Positions 35,144 to 44,827 of a stretch of 64,000 nucleotides of DNA are shown piece after piece. Origin of the DNA: Anabaena azotica FACHB-119 (GTDB lineage: Bacteria; Cyanobacteriota; Cyanobacteriia; Cyanobacteriales; Nostocaceae); NCBI RefSeq assembly GCF_014697625.1, contig NZ_JACJSG010000013.1:112586-176585 (forward strand). Reading direction: 5' to 3'. Made by a program: the position numbers and the translations under genes. The notes under the pieces were generated by a model that was not told the origin of the DNA, searched no databases, and worked only from the letters and a program-made list of their open reading frames with translations. The number at the start of each line of letters is the position of its first letter. The stretch's first letter is position 1.

Positions 35144-36067
35144 TTAATTTGAATTACTACCTTCCAGCAATTTAACTTTATCGCCACTTGCACCATATAG
35201 TTCCACAAATCTTTTAAAAAGCTGCATATTTGCTTGTTTAGAGAATTTGCTCAATTTGAATAAACGTTCAATGTTGACTTCAGCCAAATCTCGTAAATAA
35301 GGTAAATCTTCAAACAGAGTTAAACAAGAAGCAAAATGCAATAAAACTTGCAGCAATGGCTTAGGCCAAGCTAAATCACTATAAATTTCTATAAATAATT
35401 TGTGTTCTCTCTCATTTAAAGGAAAAGCATAAAATATTACGGTAATTCTTTTATTGTCATAAACAGGAATACTTAATTCAACCGTATAAGGGCTGTGTAA
35501 TATCAAATCTACTTCTACTATAGGTTGTCTCCAAATTCTCAAAGCGTTGATAGGCGAATCTAGAAGTGTATTAAATTTGATTATCCCGCCAAATCTTGTT
35601 GGTTGAAATTCACTCACACTCAAAACTCGCAAATTATTCAAACTAAATTTGTGAATTGTTTCCAAATGCTTCAGATTTAAGAGATGGTAAATTTGGCAGA
35701 GGTAGGGAAAGGGTAAAATATACTCTTGGCTAATCATGTGCCGTTTTTTTAGCTCAAACCTACCTGTTTGATTCGCACATAATAAGCCTGCGTCTTCTGA
35801 AGATGTAGGTTCTGGTTTTAAATAAATCCAGCTTATAAAGAAGAAGCAGGTTGTCAAAAGCTGCAATATTTCTTGTGCAGTTAAATAGCTATCAGCAAAT
35901 GCAGAGACACTTCTATCTGTAAGACCAAACAGCCAAGATGGAATACCAATAAACCAAATTCCTGTTTTTAATTTATTGATAAATTGATAAAATTCTAACT
36001 CTATAGAAGTATTTGTTTCTGGTTTATCGTCTAAATGATAGATATCTTTAGATAGATTCTCACTCAT
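35144..36067 (-). CDS. Hypothetical protein
   Basis: 307 residues with no family recognised. There are one or two weak hydrophobic stretches (LKTGIWFIGIPSWLFGL; LLTTCFFFISWIYL) near residues 35-95, then a soluble mixed alpha/beta region (VEVDLILHSPYTVELSIPVYD; KRITVIFYAFPLNEREH). The C-terminal helical part ends LFKRFVELYGASGDKV. ATG at 36067. It stands alone in AT-rich sequence, facing the ABC ATPase gene. Confidence 0.65.
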   Translation of the reverse strand: MSENLSKDIYHLDDKPETNTSIELEFYQFINKLKTGIWFIGIPSWLFGLTDRSVSAFADSYLTAQEILQLLTTCFFFISWIYLKPEPTSSEDAGLLCANQTGRFELKKRHMISQEYILPFPYLCQIYHLLNLKHLETIHKFSLNNLRVLSVSEFQPTRFGGIIKFNTLLDSPINALRIWRQPIVEVDLILHSPYTVELSIPVYDNKRITVIFYAFPLNEREHKLFIEIYSDLAWPKPLLQVLLHFASCLTLFEDLPYLRDLAEVNIERLFKLSKFSKQANMQLFKRFVELYGASGDKVKLLEGSNSN

Positions 36068-36619
36068 AAAAATTAATTTAACTTTTCATTACTAGCTTCA
36101 TTTTAATGAAAGTTAATATAATTGCACTCTACCTCTGGCTGTAAAATAATATTCACGTCTAATGTGAACAAAAATCTTGTAATTGGGTAGACATTTGTCG
36201 GGGCGGGTTCACCGAGATCATCGTTAATTGTTGATGATATTTGATTAACCCGCCCCTACCGAGTCTCATAGGCTCCAAGCATAGGCTATTTTTTGGATAT
36301 AAAATGTTTTCCTAATTCACATCAGACGTTATTCTAAACATCTTCATTTGCAGAGAAAATAAGTTTAATAATATAAAACTATAGAGAGAGGAAGTATTTT
36401 AATGAAAGTGACAATTAAGTATATTTATCTGAAGAAATAGAGAAGGAATAATTAAACACTGCGAATTTTAAAAAGTAGCATTTTAACTTTTTAAAGATTG
36501 GCAGATGTACAGAACTGATAATATTATAGAAAAAAATTTTGTGAAATTCATAGAATTATCACTATTAAAGCTGTATTATTTGTAAGTATTTTCTCAAAAC
36601 TAACTTCTAAACGATAGTC
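36068..36619. other. Intergenic region
   Basis: AT-rich. It holds a GGGGCGGGTTCACCGAGATC...GATTAACCCGCCCC inverted repeat (about 36198-36258), the same kind as at 19378. Nothing else was recognised before the GNAT gene. Confidence 0.5.
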
Positions 36620-37111
36620 ATGGCCATTCGTCATGCAATTACAAGTGATTTACCTGCGATTGTAGCTATTTATAATGCTGCTGTTCCTGGCCGCATCGCA
36701 ACTGCTGATTTGGAACCAGTGTCTGTGGAGAGTCGTTTGGCTTGGTTTGGTGCGCGATCGCCTACTAAACGTCCCCTTTGGGTAATCGAACAAGAGGGAG
36801 TAATCGCTGGATGGTTGAGTTTTCAATCATTTTACGGCAGGCCAGCTTACATTTCTACGGCTGAACTCAGTATTTATATTGCTCCAGCTTTTCATCGCTG
36901 CGGTTTAGGTAAGCAATTGTTAGCAAAAGCAATTCACGAAAGCCCAAATTTAGGATTAAAAACTTTATTAGGATTTATTTTCGCTCACAATCAACCTAGT
37001 TTAAAGCTATTTGAAACTTTCGGGTTTCAAAAATGGGGACATTTACCACAAGTTGCACAATTAGATGGTGTAGAACGGGATTTAGTAATTATGGGATTGC
37101 GAATTAGTTAA
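36620..37111 (+). CDS. GNAT-family N-acetyltransferase (phosphinothricin acetyltransferase-like)
   Basis: 163 residues. The opening MAIRHAITSDLPAIVAIYNAAV, the ESRLAWFGARSP segment and the acetyl-CoA loop AELSIYIAPAFHRCGLGKQLLAKAI (RxxGxG variant: HRCGLG) match the Pat/Bar-like group of GNAT enzymes that acetylate small amino compounds. FAHNQPSLKLFETFGFQKWG is the conserved late motif. The substrate is not predictable from sequence. It is a single gene, convergent with the Uma2 gene. Confidence 0.9.
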   Translation: MAIRHAITSDLPAIVAIYNAAVPGRIATADLEPVSVESRLAWFGARSPTKRPLWVIEQEGVIAGWLSFQSFYGRPAYISTAELSIYIAPAFHRCGLGKQLLAKAIHESPNLGLKTLLGFIFAHNQPSLKLFETFGFQKWGHLPQVAQLDGVERDLVIMGLRIS

Positions 37112-37148
37112 GCTTTGGTTGTAAGGTATACGAGTAAATTATCATAGA

Positions 37149-37724
37149 TTACCAAATCATTGCCAAATTCAGCACAAAACCATTTAGAACTTCTTCACCT
37201 GAGACTGTAGCAGGCGATTCTAAAACTTCAACCTCTTTACCTTGCCTATAAATCATTACTTGGCGTGACTTACGATTAATTAAAAAACCTAAACGCACAC
37301 CATTTTCTATATATTCTTTCATCTTTTCTTGAGCTACTTTCAAACTGTCGCTTGGGGAAAGTAACTCAATCACGAAATCAGGACATATAGGAGGAAACTT
37401 TTCTTTTTCTGCTTCTGTTAAAGCATTCCATCTTGCCAACTGTATCCAAGCCGCATCAGGAGAACGATCTGCACCATTAGGCAATTTAAAACAAGTTGAG
37501 GAATCAAAAGCGATGCCAGTACCATCAGCATCAGTCCAATTCATTACTTGTTGAGTAATTCTCGCATTTCTGTTGCCCGTTTCTCCCCCTGTAGGTGGCA
37601 TAATAATTAACTCCCCCGTGGCGGTGCGTTCAAACCTTAAATCGCGGTTTGCTTGACATAGCTGGAAAAACTGCTCATCTGTCAGTTCTAAGACCGATCG
37701 CAAATTGACTGTTAAAGCATTCAT
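37149..37724 (-). CDS. Uma2-family (DUF820) putative endonuclease
   Basis: 191 residues. Recognisable Uma2 points: FFQLCQANRDLRFERTATGE and IIMPPTGGETGNRNARI in the N-terminal part, GADRSPDAAWIQLARWNAL (the PDxxW site), and PPICPDFVIELLSPSDSLKVAQEKMKEYIENG (PDFVIE strand and following lysine). The last part has the GFLINRKSRQVMIYR segment. It belongs to a different subgroup from the protein at 11686. Function in the cell is unknown. Confidence 0.9.
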   Translation of the reverse strand: MNALTVNLRSVLELTDEQFFQLCQANRDLRFERTATGELIIMPPTGGETGNRNARITQQVMNWTDADGTGIAFDSSTCFKLPNGADRSPDAAWIQLARWNALTEAEKEKFPPICPDFVIELLSPSDSLKVAQEKMKEYIENGVRLGFLINRKSRQVMIYRQGKEVEVLESPATVSGEEVLNGFVLNLAMIW

Positions 37725-38097
37725 AGTTATATCGCAGTCTGAAAAATTAAGTCAGTCTAGATAATATTCTAGCCCTTTATTGGTAACTAATACTAATTCA
37801 AAAAATATGGGTAACACCTCCATTATCCATAAGGACGCAAGGCAAGAGCGCTCTGACATCTGGTATTTGTCACATTCTTTTTTCAAGTTGCAATTTGAAC
37901 TACCTTATCTACTATCGAATATAATTTTATTTTTAGAATTTAAAAAAGTGTTATTTTGTAAATATAATAGATGTTAATGAAATTCTAAATTATAGCAGTA
38001 GCCACATAGGTCAGGACATAAGTTAATTATCAAAACCTTATATTAAGCAGCTTTTAAAGCTGTCACCTGTCACCTGCTATATAACTATTTTGTTAAT
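37725..38097. other. Intergenic region with the ATAGCAG...CACCTGTCACC repeat
   Basis: TATAGCAGTAGCCACATAGG and CTGTCACCTGTCACC (about 37993-38080) are the same intergenic family as near 18000 and 5040. The reading frame at 37780-37977 has no family features or ribosome site and is not accepted as a gene. Confidence 0.55.
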
Positions 38098-38541
38098 TCA
38101 AACTTCATCACTTTTATCTTTTTGACATCCATTTTTATCACGTTTAAGACTTTCTTCTAAAGCTTGAATTTGTTCACGACGAGCCTCTAATTCTAAAGTG
38201 CGACGTGCTAAGTCTTGATTTTGTAGAGTTAGAGTTTGTCGCCATTCTTCGGCTCGCTCTACTTCTTGCTGTAACAATTCTGGGGTCATACCAGTACTAA
38301 GATAGGTTTGGATGATGTTTAGTATCCAGCTACTAGCATCTTCTATCTTTTCAATATCTCCCTGAGAAGAAAGCTCGACTAAAACTAGTAAATTTTTGCT
38401 CATGGTGTTGCCTTTACCCAAGAGGATGAAAGCTTCTTCTGGAATTATTGTCCAAAGATAATCAGCTTCTTGACGAGCTAATAAGCGTAATTGGTACTGG
38501 TCTAGAAATTCATTTTTATGTACCTGGGCTAGATATAGCAT
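38098..38541 (-). CDS. Hypothetical protein with C-terminal coiled coil
   Basis: 147 residues. The first 95 residues look globular (MLYLAQVHKNEFLDQYQLRL; NLLVLVELSSQGDIEKIEDA). Residues 97-140 form a charged helix with heptad spacing (EVERAEEWRQTLTLQNQDLA). No catalytic motif or membrane segment was seen. Similar small proteins are frequent in cyanobacteria, but I cannot name the family. Confidence 0.65.
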   Translation of the reverse strand: MLYLAQVHKNEFLDQYQLRLLARQEADYLWTIIPEEAFILLGKGNTMSKNLLVLVELSSQGDIEKIEDASSWILNIIQTYLSTGMTPELLQQEVERAEEWRQTLTLQNQDLARRTLELEARREQIQALEESLKRDKNGCQKDKSDEV

Positions 38542-38659
38542 GGCATTAGTTGTGTTTTCATTTTAGATTTTAAGTTTATAAGTTATTTTAAATTTTTAAT
38601 TTTTGAATAAATTTGTTTTTAAAGGGTAATGAGATTTTATATTTCCCATTACCCTGTGC

Positions 38660-38794
38660 CTGACTTTTCACGTTATGTGGAAAAGTTAACGCTCCTACCT
38701 AACCCCCCAGCCCCCTTCCCTACAAGGGAAGGGGGAGAAATCAAAGCCTCTCTCCTACGAGGAGAGAGGTTTTCCAGATCCCGTGAAAAGTCAG
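38660..38794. mobile_element. CTGACTTTTCACG element (type E), 10-bp target duplication
   Basis: Ends CTGACTTTTCACG and CGTGAAAAGTCAG are perfect inverted repeats. TACCCTGTGC lies directly outside both ends (38650-38659 and 38795-38804). The interior has CCCTTCCCTACAAGGGAAGGG and CCTCTCTCCTACGAGGAGAG palindromes. Confidence 0.9.
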
Positions 38795-38831
38795 TACCCT
38801 GTGCAACTATGCTAAACCATGTAGTCGATGC

Positions 38832-41800
38832 CTATTGCAACTCTTGCAGGCGATCGCGCAAAATTTCCAATTGTTTTTCCGCCTCGGCTAAAGCATCTCT
38901 TGCAGCCTTTACCACATCCTGGGGTGCTTTATCTACAAATTTAGGATTACTTAACCTTCCTTGCAGAGATTGCACCTCGGCTTCTACTTTGCTGATGTTT
39001 TTCTTGAGTTTGGCTTGTAAGGTTTCAATATCCACCACCCCAGCTAAGGGGATGACTACCTGTACAGTTCCAACGACACCAGCTATAGATTTCTCTGGTT
39101 TTGCGGCTACTTGTGGTTGCGGTGTTGTCGCCGAGATATGCTTGTCTGGGCGTGGGGCGAAGAACTTAGCTAAGAAACGTTGTCTAGCTGGGGCGGATAA
39201 TAGGGTACGGCTGACAAACCAAATAGTATAACCCAAACCAACTGTTTCAAAGAAAGTCCCGAAAATCGGCACATGATTAATTGTATTGCCTACGGCGATC
39301 GCTACCCTCAACAAGACAAGAGCGACAATAATTAAGCCAATTGTCTTTAAACCTTTTTGGGGTTTCTTCTCGGTGACAGTTGCGGCTTGTTCTCCACCAG
39401 CAATAGTCAAAGTCTCTACCTTGGCTAAATCTTGAATATAAGATTGTCCAGCCGTGAGAATTTGCCGTTCTGACTCACTATCGGTTTGCAAATTGGTAAT
39501 AATTTTAGCCCCTGGCTTCACTTCCGCCTCGGCGCGTAAGTTACGAATTGTGCGGATAGTGCCAATTAGCAGGTCAAACTGTGCTTCCAATGGGGAATTA
39601 ATGAAGTTTGCTTCTGCTTGGGGGTAGGGTTGTAATGCTAAAGTTTGGGTAGAGTCGGTGGGTTGTTGGGTGAGAGTCTGCCAAATCTCCTCGGTAATAT
39701 GGGGCATAAAGGGATGCAGTAGCTTTAAAATCCCTTCTAATACATAGGCGAGGGTTTGTTGGGCTACCCGGCGTGATGCGGGGTCTGCATCCTTCTGCAA
39801 TCTGGACTTTACTAATTCAATGTACCAGTCGCAGAAATCACCCCAGATAAACTCGTAAATTCCCTTGGCGGCTTCCCCTAAACCGTAGTTATCGATGTAG
39901 TTGGTGGTTTGTTGGATAACTTGATGATAGCGGGAAATAATCCAGCGATCGCTCAATTCCGTCGCCTTTGGTTCACCTAATTGTTGCGGTGTCTGTCCAT
40001 CCAAATTCATCATGACAAACCGAGCGGCATTCCACAACTTATTGGCGAAGTTGCGGGATGCTTCCACCGATGTTGATTCATCTTTTTTCCGGTCATATTC
40101 CAAGCGGATATCTTGACCTGCACCCGCCACTTCCTTCACCAAGGTATAGCGTAGGGCATCAGTACCGTATTTATCAATCAGTAACAGTGGGTCAATCCCA
40201 TTGTTAGCCGATTTAGACATCTTTTTATTATTTTCATCCCGCACCAAACCGTGGATGTAAACTGTTTGGAAAGGCATTTGTCCCGTGAAATGCCCAGCCA
40301 TCATTGTCATTCTGGCTACCCAGAAAAAGATGATGTCAAAGCCTGTAACTAAGGTAGTGGTGGGGTAGTATTTGGCTAAATCAGGGGTTTGTTCTGGCCA
40401 GCCTAAAGTAGAAAACGGCCACAGTCCCGAAGAAAACCAAGTATCTAATACATCTGGGTCTTGTTCTAACTGCACATTCTCCCCAAATTGCGCCTTAGCT
40501 TTGTCCCATGCTTCCTCGGCAGATTTCGCCACAACAAAAGGCGTGGTATCGGTAATTTGTCCATCGCTTTCACTCACCACATACCAAGCTGGGATTTGAT
40601 GACCCCACCATAACTGACGAGAGATACACCAATCTCGCAGACTGACTAACCAATCACGATAAACCTTTGTCCAGCGACCTGGAACAAACTCCGGGCTATT
40701 TTTTTGGTCGAGAAAATCTAACGCCTTATCTGCTAAGGGACGAATTTTCACAAACCACTGCGTAGAAAGTAGGGGTTCGATGGGGACTTTACCGCGATCG
40801 CTATAAGGCACGGTATGCTTATAATCTTCCACCTTCACCAGCACACCGTCAGTTTCCAAGTGCGACACTACATTCTTTCTGGCTACAAAACGGTCTTGTC
40901 CGGCGAACTCCCCACCATTAGCATTCACAGTACCATCCTTATTAAGGATGTTAATAAACGGCAGATTGTGACGCTTACCCATTTCAAAATCATTCAGGTC
41001 ATGGGCGGGAGTCACCTTCACACAACCCGTTCCGAAACTGGGGTCAACCAACTCATCGCCAATTATCGGGATTTCCCGTTGCATAATTGGCAGAGTCAAA
41101 GTTTTACCAATCAGATGCTTATATCTATCATCATCAGGATTAACCGCCACCGCCGTATCACCCAGCATCGTTTCCGGTCGAGTCGTCGCCACCTCTACAT
41201 AACCAGAACCATCACTCAGGGGATAACGGAAATGCCAAAGTGACCCATCAACCTCTTTTGACTCCACCTCCACATCAGACACCGCCGACTGCGTAGCGGG
41301 ACACCAGTTGACCAAATATTCGCCACGATAAATCAACCCTTCATCGTAGAGACTGACAAAAGCTTCCGCCACAGCCCTAGATAAACCATCATCTAGAGTA
41401 AACCTTTCCCGCGACCAATCGACCGACACACCCAAGCGTCGCAGCTGATTAACAATTGTACCTCCTGACTCCGCCTTCCAATGCCAAGAACGTTTAAGAA
41501 ACTCCTCCCGTCCCAACTCTTGACGAGTTTTACCCTCGCTTTTGAGTTGTCTTTCGAGAATTGTATGCACTGCAATACTAGCGTGGTCAGTTCCCGGTAG
41601 CCATAAAGTATTACGCCCCTGCATTCGGTGATAGCGTACCAACACATCAATCAACGCACTCTCAAAAGCGTGACCCATGTGTAGACTACCAGTCACATTT
41701 GGCGGCGGAATTACGACACAATAAGGTTCACCACCCGCCCTTGGGTCAGCTTTGTAAACTTGATGTTCCTCCCAGAATTTTTGCCACTTCGCCTCAGTGG

Positions 41801-41846
41801 TAAAAGGATCGTAGAGACTGGGAAGATTGGGAATAGTTGCGGTCAT
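38832..41846 (-). CDS. valS: Valyl-tRNA synthetase with CAAD membrane anchor
   Basis: Charges tRNA(Val). 1004 residues from ATG 41846; a GTG five codons earlier is less likely. The class I signatures are [16 protein letters not shown] (HIGH-type) and [15 protein letters not shown] (KMSKS). The anticodon-binding domain contains [15 protein letters not shown]. After it come two membrane helices ([18 protein letters not shown] and [18 protein letters not shown]) within about 100 extra residues. This is the CAAD module that, in Anabaena, attaches ValRS to thylakoid membranes. The usual C-terminal coiled coil ([21 protein letters not shown] type) then follows, so CAAD is inserted between domains rather than added at an end. 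Confidence 0.96.
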   Translation of the reverse strand: MTATIPNLPSLYDPFTTEAKWQKFWEEHQVYKADPRAGGEPYCVVIPPPNVTGSLHMGHAFESALIDVLVRYHRMQGRNTLWLPGTDHASIAVHTILERQLKSEGKTRQELGREEFLKRSWHWKAESGGTIVNQLRRLGVSVDWSRERFTLDDGLSRAVAEAFVSLYDEGLIYRGEYLVNWCPATQSAVSDVEVESKEVDGSLWHFRYPLSDGSGYVEVATTRPETMLGDTAVAVNPDDDRYKHLIGKTLTLPIMQREIPIIGDELVDPSFGTGCVKVTPAHDLNDFEMGKRHNLPFINILNKDGTVNANGGEFAGQDRFVARKNVVSHLETDGVLVKVEDYKHTVPYSDRGKVPIEPLLSTQWFVKIRPLADKALDFLDQKNSPEFVPGRWTKVYRDWLVSLRDWCISRQLWWGHQIPAWYVVSESDGQITDTTPFVVAKSAEEAWDKAKAQFGENVQLEQDPDVLDTWFSSGLWPFSTLGWPEQTPDLAKYYPTTTLVTGFDIIFFWVARMTMMAGHFTGQMPFQTVYIHGLVRDENNKKMSKSANNGIDPLLLIDKYGTDALRYTLVKEVAGAGQDIRLEYDRKKDESTSVEASRNFANKLWNAARFVMMNLDGQTPQQLGEPKATELSDRWIISRYHQVIQQTTNYIDNYGLGEAAKGIYEFIWGDFCDWYIELVKSRLQKDADPASRRVAQQTLAYVLEGILKLLHPFMPHITEEIWQTLTQQPTDSTQTLALQPYPQAEANFINSPLEAQFDLLIGTIRTIRNLRAEAEVKPGAKIITNLQTDSESERQILTAGQSYIQDLAKVETLTIAGGEQAATVTEKKPQKGLKTIGLIIVALVLLRVAIAVGNTINHVPIFGTFFETVGLGYTIWFVSRTLLSAPARQRFLAKFFAPRPDKHISATTPQPQVAAKPEKSIAGVVGTVQVVIPLAGVVDIETLQAKLKKNISKVEAEVQSLQGRLSNPKFVDKAPQDVVKAARDALAEAEKQLEILRDRLQELQ

Positions 41847-41878
41847 TCTGGGAAATTTCACTAAGGAAGGACTCTAAT

Positions 41879-42055
41879 AAATTTTGCCACAGCGTTGGGG
41901 GACTGGGGAGATGAGGGAGTGGGGGGAGATGGGGGAGATGAGGGAGAAACCCACCCCCAACCCCTCCCAGGAGGGGAACGAGGAGATGGGGGATAAATTA
42001 TTAACTCCTGTCACCTGATAACTGATAACTGATAACTGTCAACTGTCAATTGTCC
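41879..42055. repeat. Short tandem repeats between valS and the reductase gene
   Basis: GGGGAGATGAGGGAGTGGGG-type repeats, a CCACCCCCAACCCCTCCCAGG segment like the one in the cobyrinate synthase gene, and AACTGATAACTG/AACTGTC heptamers reaching into the 3' end of the reductase gene. Confidence 0.8.
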
Positions 42056-42986
42056 TATTTCTCCCATCCAAAAACTTGAGTTGGTGATATAAACAGCTAA
42101 TCTTTGGCAAGTCTACACCCAAGGCTTGGGCTTTGCGTAGTGGGTTGCCCACAATTGCTTCCACTTCCAAAGGACGGCATTCATCATAGTCTATCTTCAT
42201 GCTGGTGCGGTAAGGCTTCATTTTCACGGTATAATCAAGCATGGTTTGGAAAAAGCGATCGCCAATTGTTCGCCCCATACTTTTCGCCCCCGCTTGCACT
42301 TCGCACATTAATTGTTCCACCAATTTGCGAGTATAAGTATCTGCCATTAACTCATCAGTTCTAGCGTTGAGAACTACAGACAAACCATTGTAGGGGATAT
42401 TCCACATCAATTTTTTCCAGCGTCCCAGTAATAAGTCTGTGCTTAATTCCATTGTGATACCCGCCGCTTGAAAATCATCGGCTATTTGCTGCATCCTCTC
42501 TGTAATACCTGTAGCTGCATACCCATCTGCATATTCACCCAAGGTAATTTGCCCATAGTCTAGGTGACGAATATGTCCAGCCCCTACTTTATTGGAACAC
42601 AAAAAACACAAGCCACCAATTATATGTGCTTGATTAACGATATCAGCAATTTCTTCTTCTACCCCAAGCCCATTCTGTAAAACCAAAACTACCCCATCAT
42701 CTTTCACAACAGGCGGTAATAACTGGGGTAACAAATGATTTTGTGTTGTCTTCAAGGCTACCACTACCACATCACACTTCGGCATCTTTGCCACATCGTC
42801 ATAAGCGTTGACCTGGGGTAGGGTAAAGTCACCGTCTTTCGACTCGACGATTAAACCATGTTGACTAACTTGTTCGTAGTCACTCCTGAGTAAAAAGTGG
42901 ACATCTAAACCAGCTTTTTGCAATTTAGCACCATAATATCCGCCTAATGCGCCAGTTCCTAAGATGGCGTACTTACCTTCATACAT
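42039..42986 (-). CDS. 2-dehydropantoate 2-reductase family protein
   Basis: 315 residues. The NADP-binding motif YAILGTGALGGYYGAKLQKAG is at the N-terminus, and VVVVALKTTQNHLL and LVLQNGLGVEE mark the KPA reductase (ApbA/PanE) family. The catalytic lysine region is in LLLGRWKKLMWNIPYNGLS, and the C-terminal domain has MKIDYDECRPLEVEAIVGNP. True PanE makes pantoate for coenzyme A, but several paralogues exist and the substrate here is not certain. The last residues (DGRNRTIDS) are read from heptamer repeat DNA. Confidence 0.85.
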   Translation of the reverse strand: MYEGKYAILGTGALGGYYGAKLQKAGLDVHFLLRSDYEQVSQHGLIVESKDGDFTLPQVNAYDDVAKMPKCDVVVVALKTTQNHLLPQLLPPVVKDDGVVLVLQNGLGVEEEIADIVNQAHIIGGLCFLCSNKVGAGHIRHLDYGQITLGEYADGYAATGITERMQQIADDFQAAGITMELSTDLLLGRWKKLMWNIPYNGLSVVLNARTDELMADTYTRKLVEQLMCEVQAGAKSMGRTIGDRFFQTMLDYTVKMKPYRTSMKIDYDECRPLEVEAIVGNPLRKAQALGVDLPKISCLYHQLKFLDGRNRTIDS

Positions 42987-43146
42987 AAATTCTCTGCCAA
43001 AATTTTTCGATAATCATCATAGAGGAGCGTTAACAAACAAGCTGACTTGCGGATTGTCCTACAGTCATATTTTTATACAACTTTTGTGATAAAAATTAAA
43101 ACAGTTTAATAATTTAAAATCCTTGGCAGAGATTGAGGTATAACAC

Positions 43147-43548
43147 ATGGCGGATATTGTTGATATCGCAGTTAGTAATGATGGTTTCTCAACCCTGGTA
43201 ACAGCTGTACAAGCGGCTGGTTTAGTGGAAACATTAAAGAGTCCAGGCCCGTTTACCGTCTTTGCACCAAATGACGCTGCTTTTGCTAAGTTACCCCCAG
43301 GAACGATACAAACTTTGGTGCAGAATATTCCCCAATTAACAAGGATTTTAAAGTATCATGTGGTTCCTGGTAAGCTGAAACAGGCGGACTTAGCTAAACT
43401 AGGCACAGTGACCTCTGTTGAAGGTTCAACGATTAGAATTGATTGTTCTGATGGTTTTGAGGTGAAGAACGCGACGGTTTTAGCGGCTGATATCGAAGCT
43501 GATAATGGTGTGATTCACGTCATTGATACTGTAATTTTGATGGGTTGA
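43147..43548 (+). CDS. Fasciclin (FAS1) domain protein
   Basis: 133 residues making up a single FAS1 domain: [20 protein letters not shown], the H1 motif [20 protein letters not shown], the YH motif [15 protein letters not shown], and the H2 region [14 protein letters not shown]. No signal peptide is seen, so it may be cytoplasmic or exported by another route. FAS1 domains mediate adhesion or protein contacts; the role in cyanobacteria is open. GAGGT lies seven bases before the ATG. Single gene. Confidence 0.93.
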   Translation: MADIVDIAVSNDGFSTLVTAVQAAGLVETLKSPGPFTVFAPNDAAFAKLPPGTIQTLVQNIPQLTRILKYHVVPGKLKQADLAKLGTVTSVEGSTIRIDCSDGFEVKNATVLAADIEADNGVIHVIDTVILMG

Positions 43549-43754
43549 TTTTAGCTGCAATTATGTAATGTTGGGTTTTGGATTATTTATATCCAAAATC
43601 CAAAAGTTTTATATATGAAGTTTGGTTAAATTTGAGTTTTTTAAACGCAGAGAGAAGTATGTTCGGCGGAACCCGCAGATCATAACTTCGGTGGGAGCGC
43701 AGAGGTTTTATTAAGATAATTCGCTATGTAACAAAATAATCTATTCTGTTATAT

Positions 43755-44261
43755 TTAAACTTGATGGAAGGCTGGCGGATAAATAACTTTACCTTGATAT
43801 TTTGTTTGATAGCTTTGTAGTGGTTTGACCATGAAAACTTCATCGGGAACTGGAAAGGGGCTGGCAATGCCATAGTTAATTGATGGGATAAAACCAAATC
43901 GTGAATAAAATTGAGGGTCGCCCAATACTATAACTAAACTTTCGCCTCTGGCTTCAGCTTTTGTTAACCCTGCTTGTATAAGTGCGCTGCCAATTCCTTG
44001 TTTTTGAAATTGAGGATGCACAGCTATCGGTGCTAAACTAAGTGCTTTTAGTTTTTCTTCACTGACTAATTCAATATAACTAAAAAGAATCTGCCCAACT
44101 ATAATATTATCTATTTCTGCAATTAGTGATAGTTCGGGAATATAAAATTCAGAAAGACGAATTGCTGCAATTAATTGGGCTTCGTTTTCTCTACCGAATG
44201 CTAAGTTGTTGACTTGGGAAATTGCTAAATAGTCTGCGGGAGTTTCACAACGTATATTCAT
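43755..44261 (-). CDS. GNAT-family N-acetyltransferase
   Basis: 168 residues. MNIRCETPADYLAISQVNNLAF is a typical GNAT start, the acetyl-CoA loop is PQFQKQGIGSALIQAGLTKA (QxxGxG), and YSRFGFIPSINYGI is the conserved late segment. The ALSLAPIAVHPQFQKQG context and total layout are those of the YhbS-like subgroup. The substrate is unknown. Single gene next to mobile elements. Confidence 0.9.
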   Translation of the reverse strand: MNIRCETPADYLAISQVNNLAFGRENEAQLIAAIRLSEFYIPELSLIAEIDNIIVGQILFSYIELVSEEKLKALSLAPIAVHPQFQKQGIGSALIQAGLTKAEARGESLVIVLGDPQFYSRFGFIPSINYGIASPFPVPDEVFMVKPLQSYQTKYQGKVIYPPAFHQV

Positions 44262-44283
44262 GTTTTTAAATCTAATTTCATAC

Positions 44284-44407
44284 AGGACTTACACAACTAG
44301 TACTTGGGGTAGGGTGCGTCAGATGTGGAAAATCCTTAAATTTATACAAAATTATTGGGGCTGACGCACACTACATTTAGTTTGATGATGACACTTGCGT
44401 AAGTCCT
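44284..44407. mobile_element. Type A AGGACTTACGCA element, undisturbed copy
   Basis: Ends AGGACTTACACAACTAGTAC and GACACTTGCGTAAGTCCT, inner arms GTAGGGTGCGTCAG and GCTGACGCACAC. It has no internal insertion and serves as the reference for the interrupted copies at 6671 and 10206. Confidence 0.75.
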
Positions 44408-44582
44408 ATCCATAATAATACCAAGTTGTATTTAAAGATATTTGTTTTGGCAGGCAAGGGAGCAACCCACCCCTAGCCCCTAAGAGGAGGGGAAAGAGAA
44501 GTAGCGCAGAGTAAGATACTATCTTTGACTGCAACTTAGTATAAGACTAGAAAAGTTGCAGTGCATATATCTAATGTATTGG
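44408..44582. other. Intergenic DNA between two mobile elements
   Basis: Contains a GGGAGCAACCCACCCCTAGCC stretch (44459-44480), related to the repeat inside the cobyrinate synthase gene. No gene. Confidence 0.5.
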
Positions 44583-44729
44583 CTGACTTTTCACGTTATG
44601 TGGAAAAGTTAACGCTCCTACCTAACCCCCCAGCCCCCTTCCCTTCAAGGGAAGGGGTAAAAATCAAAGCCTCTCTCCTTGTAGGAGAGAGGTTTGGAGA
44701 GAGGTCTTCCAGATCCCGTGAAAAATCAG
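44583..44729. mobile_element. CTGACTTTTCACG element (type E), 9-bp target duplication
   Basis: Ends CTGACTTTTCACG and CGTGAAAAATCAG. ATGTATTGG lies directly outside both ends (44574-44582 and 44730-44738). The interior matches 38660-38794 with one extra GGAGAGAGG unit. Confidence 0.9.
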
Positions 44730-44827
44730 ATGTATTGGAAGGGGTTTAAATCCCCTTTCATACTTGCCATGTTAAGAGTTTCCTGTTGTCTGTTGCCTTG
44801 AACTGATTTTAGGCTTTTAGTTAAGCT

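Noticed and set aside
37780..37977. 65-residue reading frame
   Set aside because: No motif, poor composition and no ribosome site; part of an intergenic repeat region.
38629..39231. 200-residue reading frame on the plus strand
   Set aside because: Begins in a type E element and continues antisense to valS.
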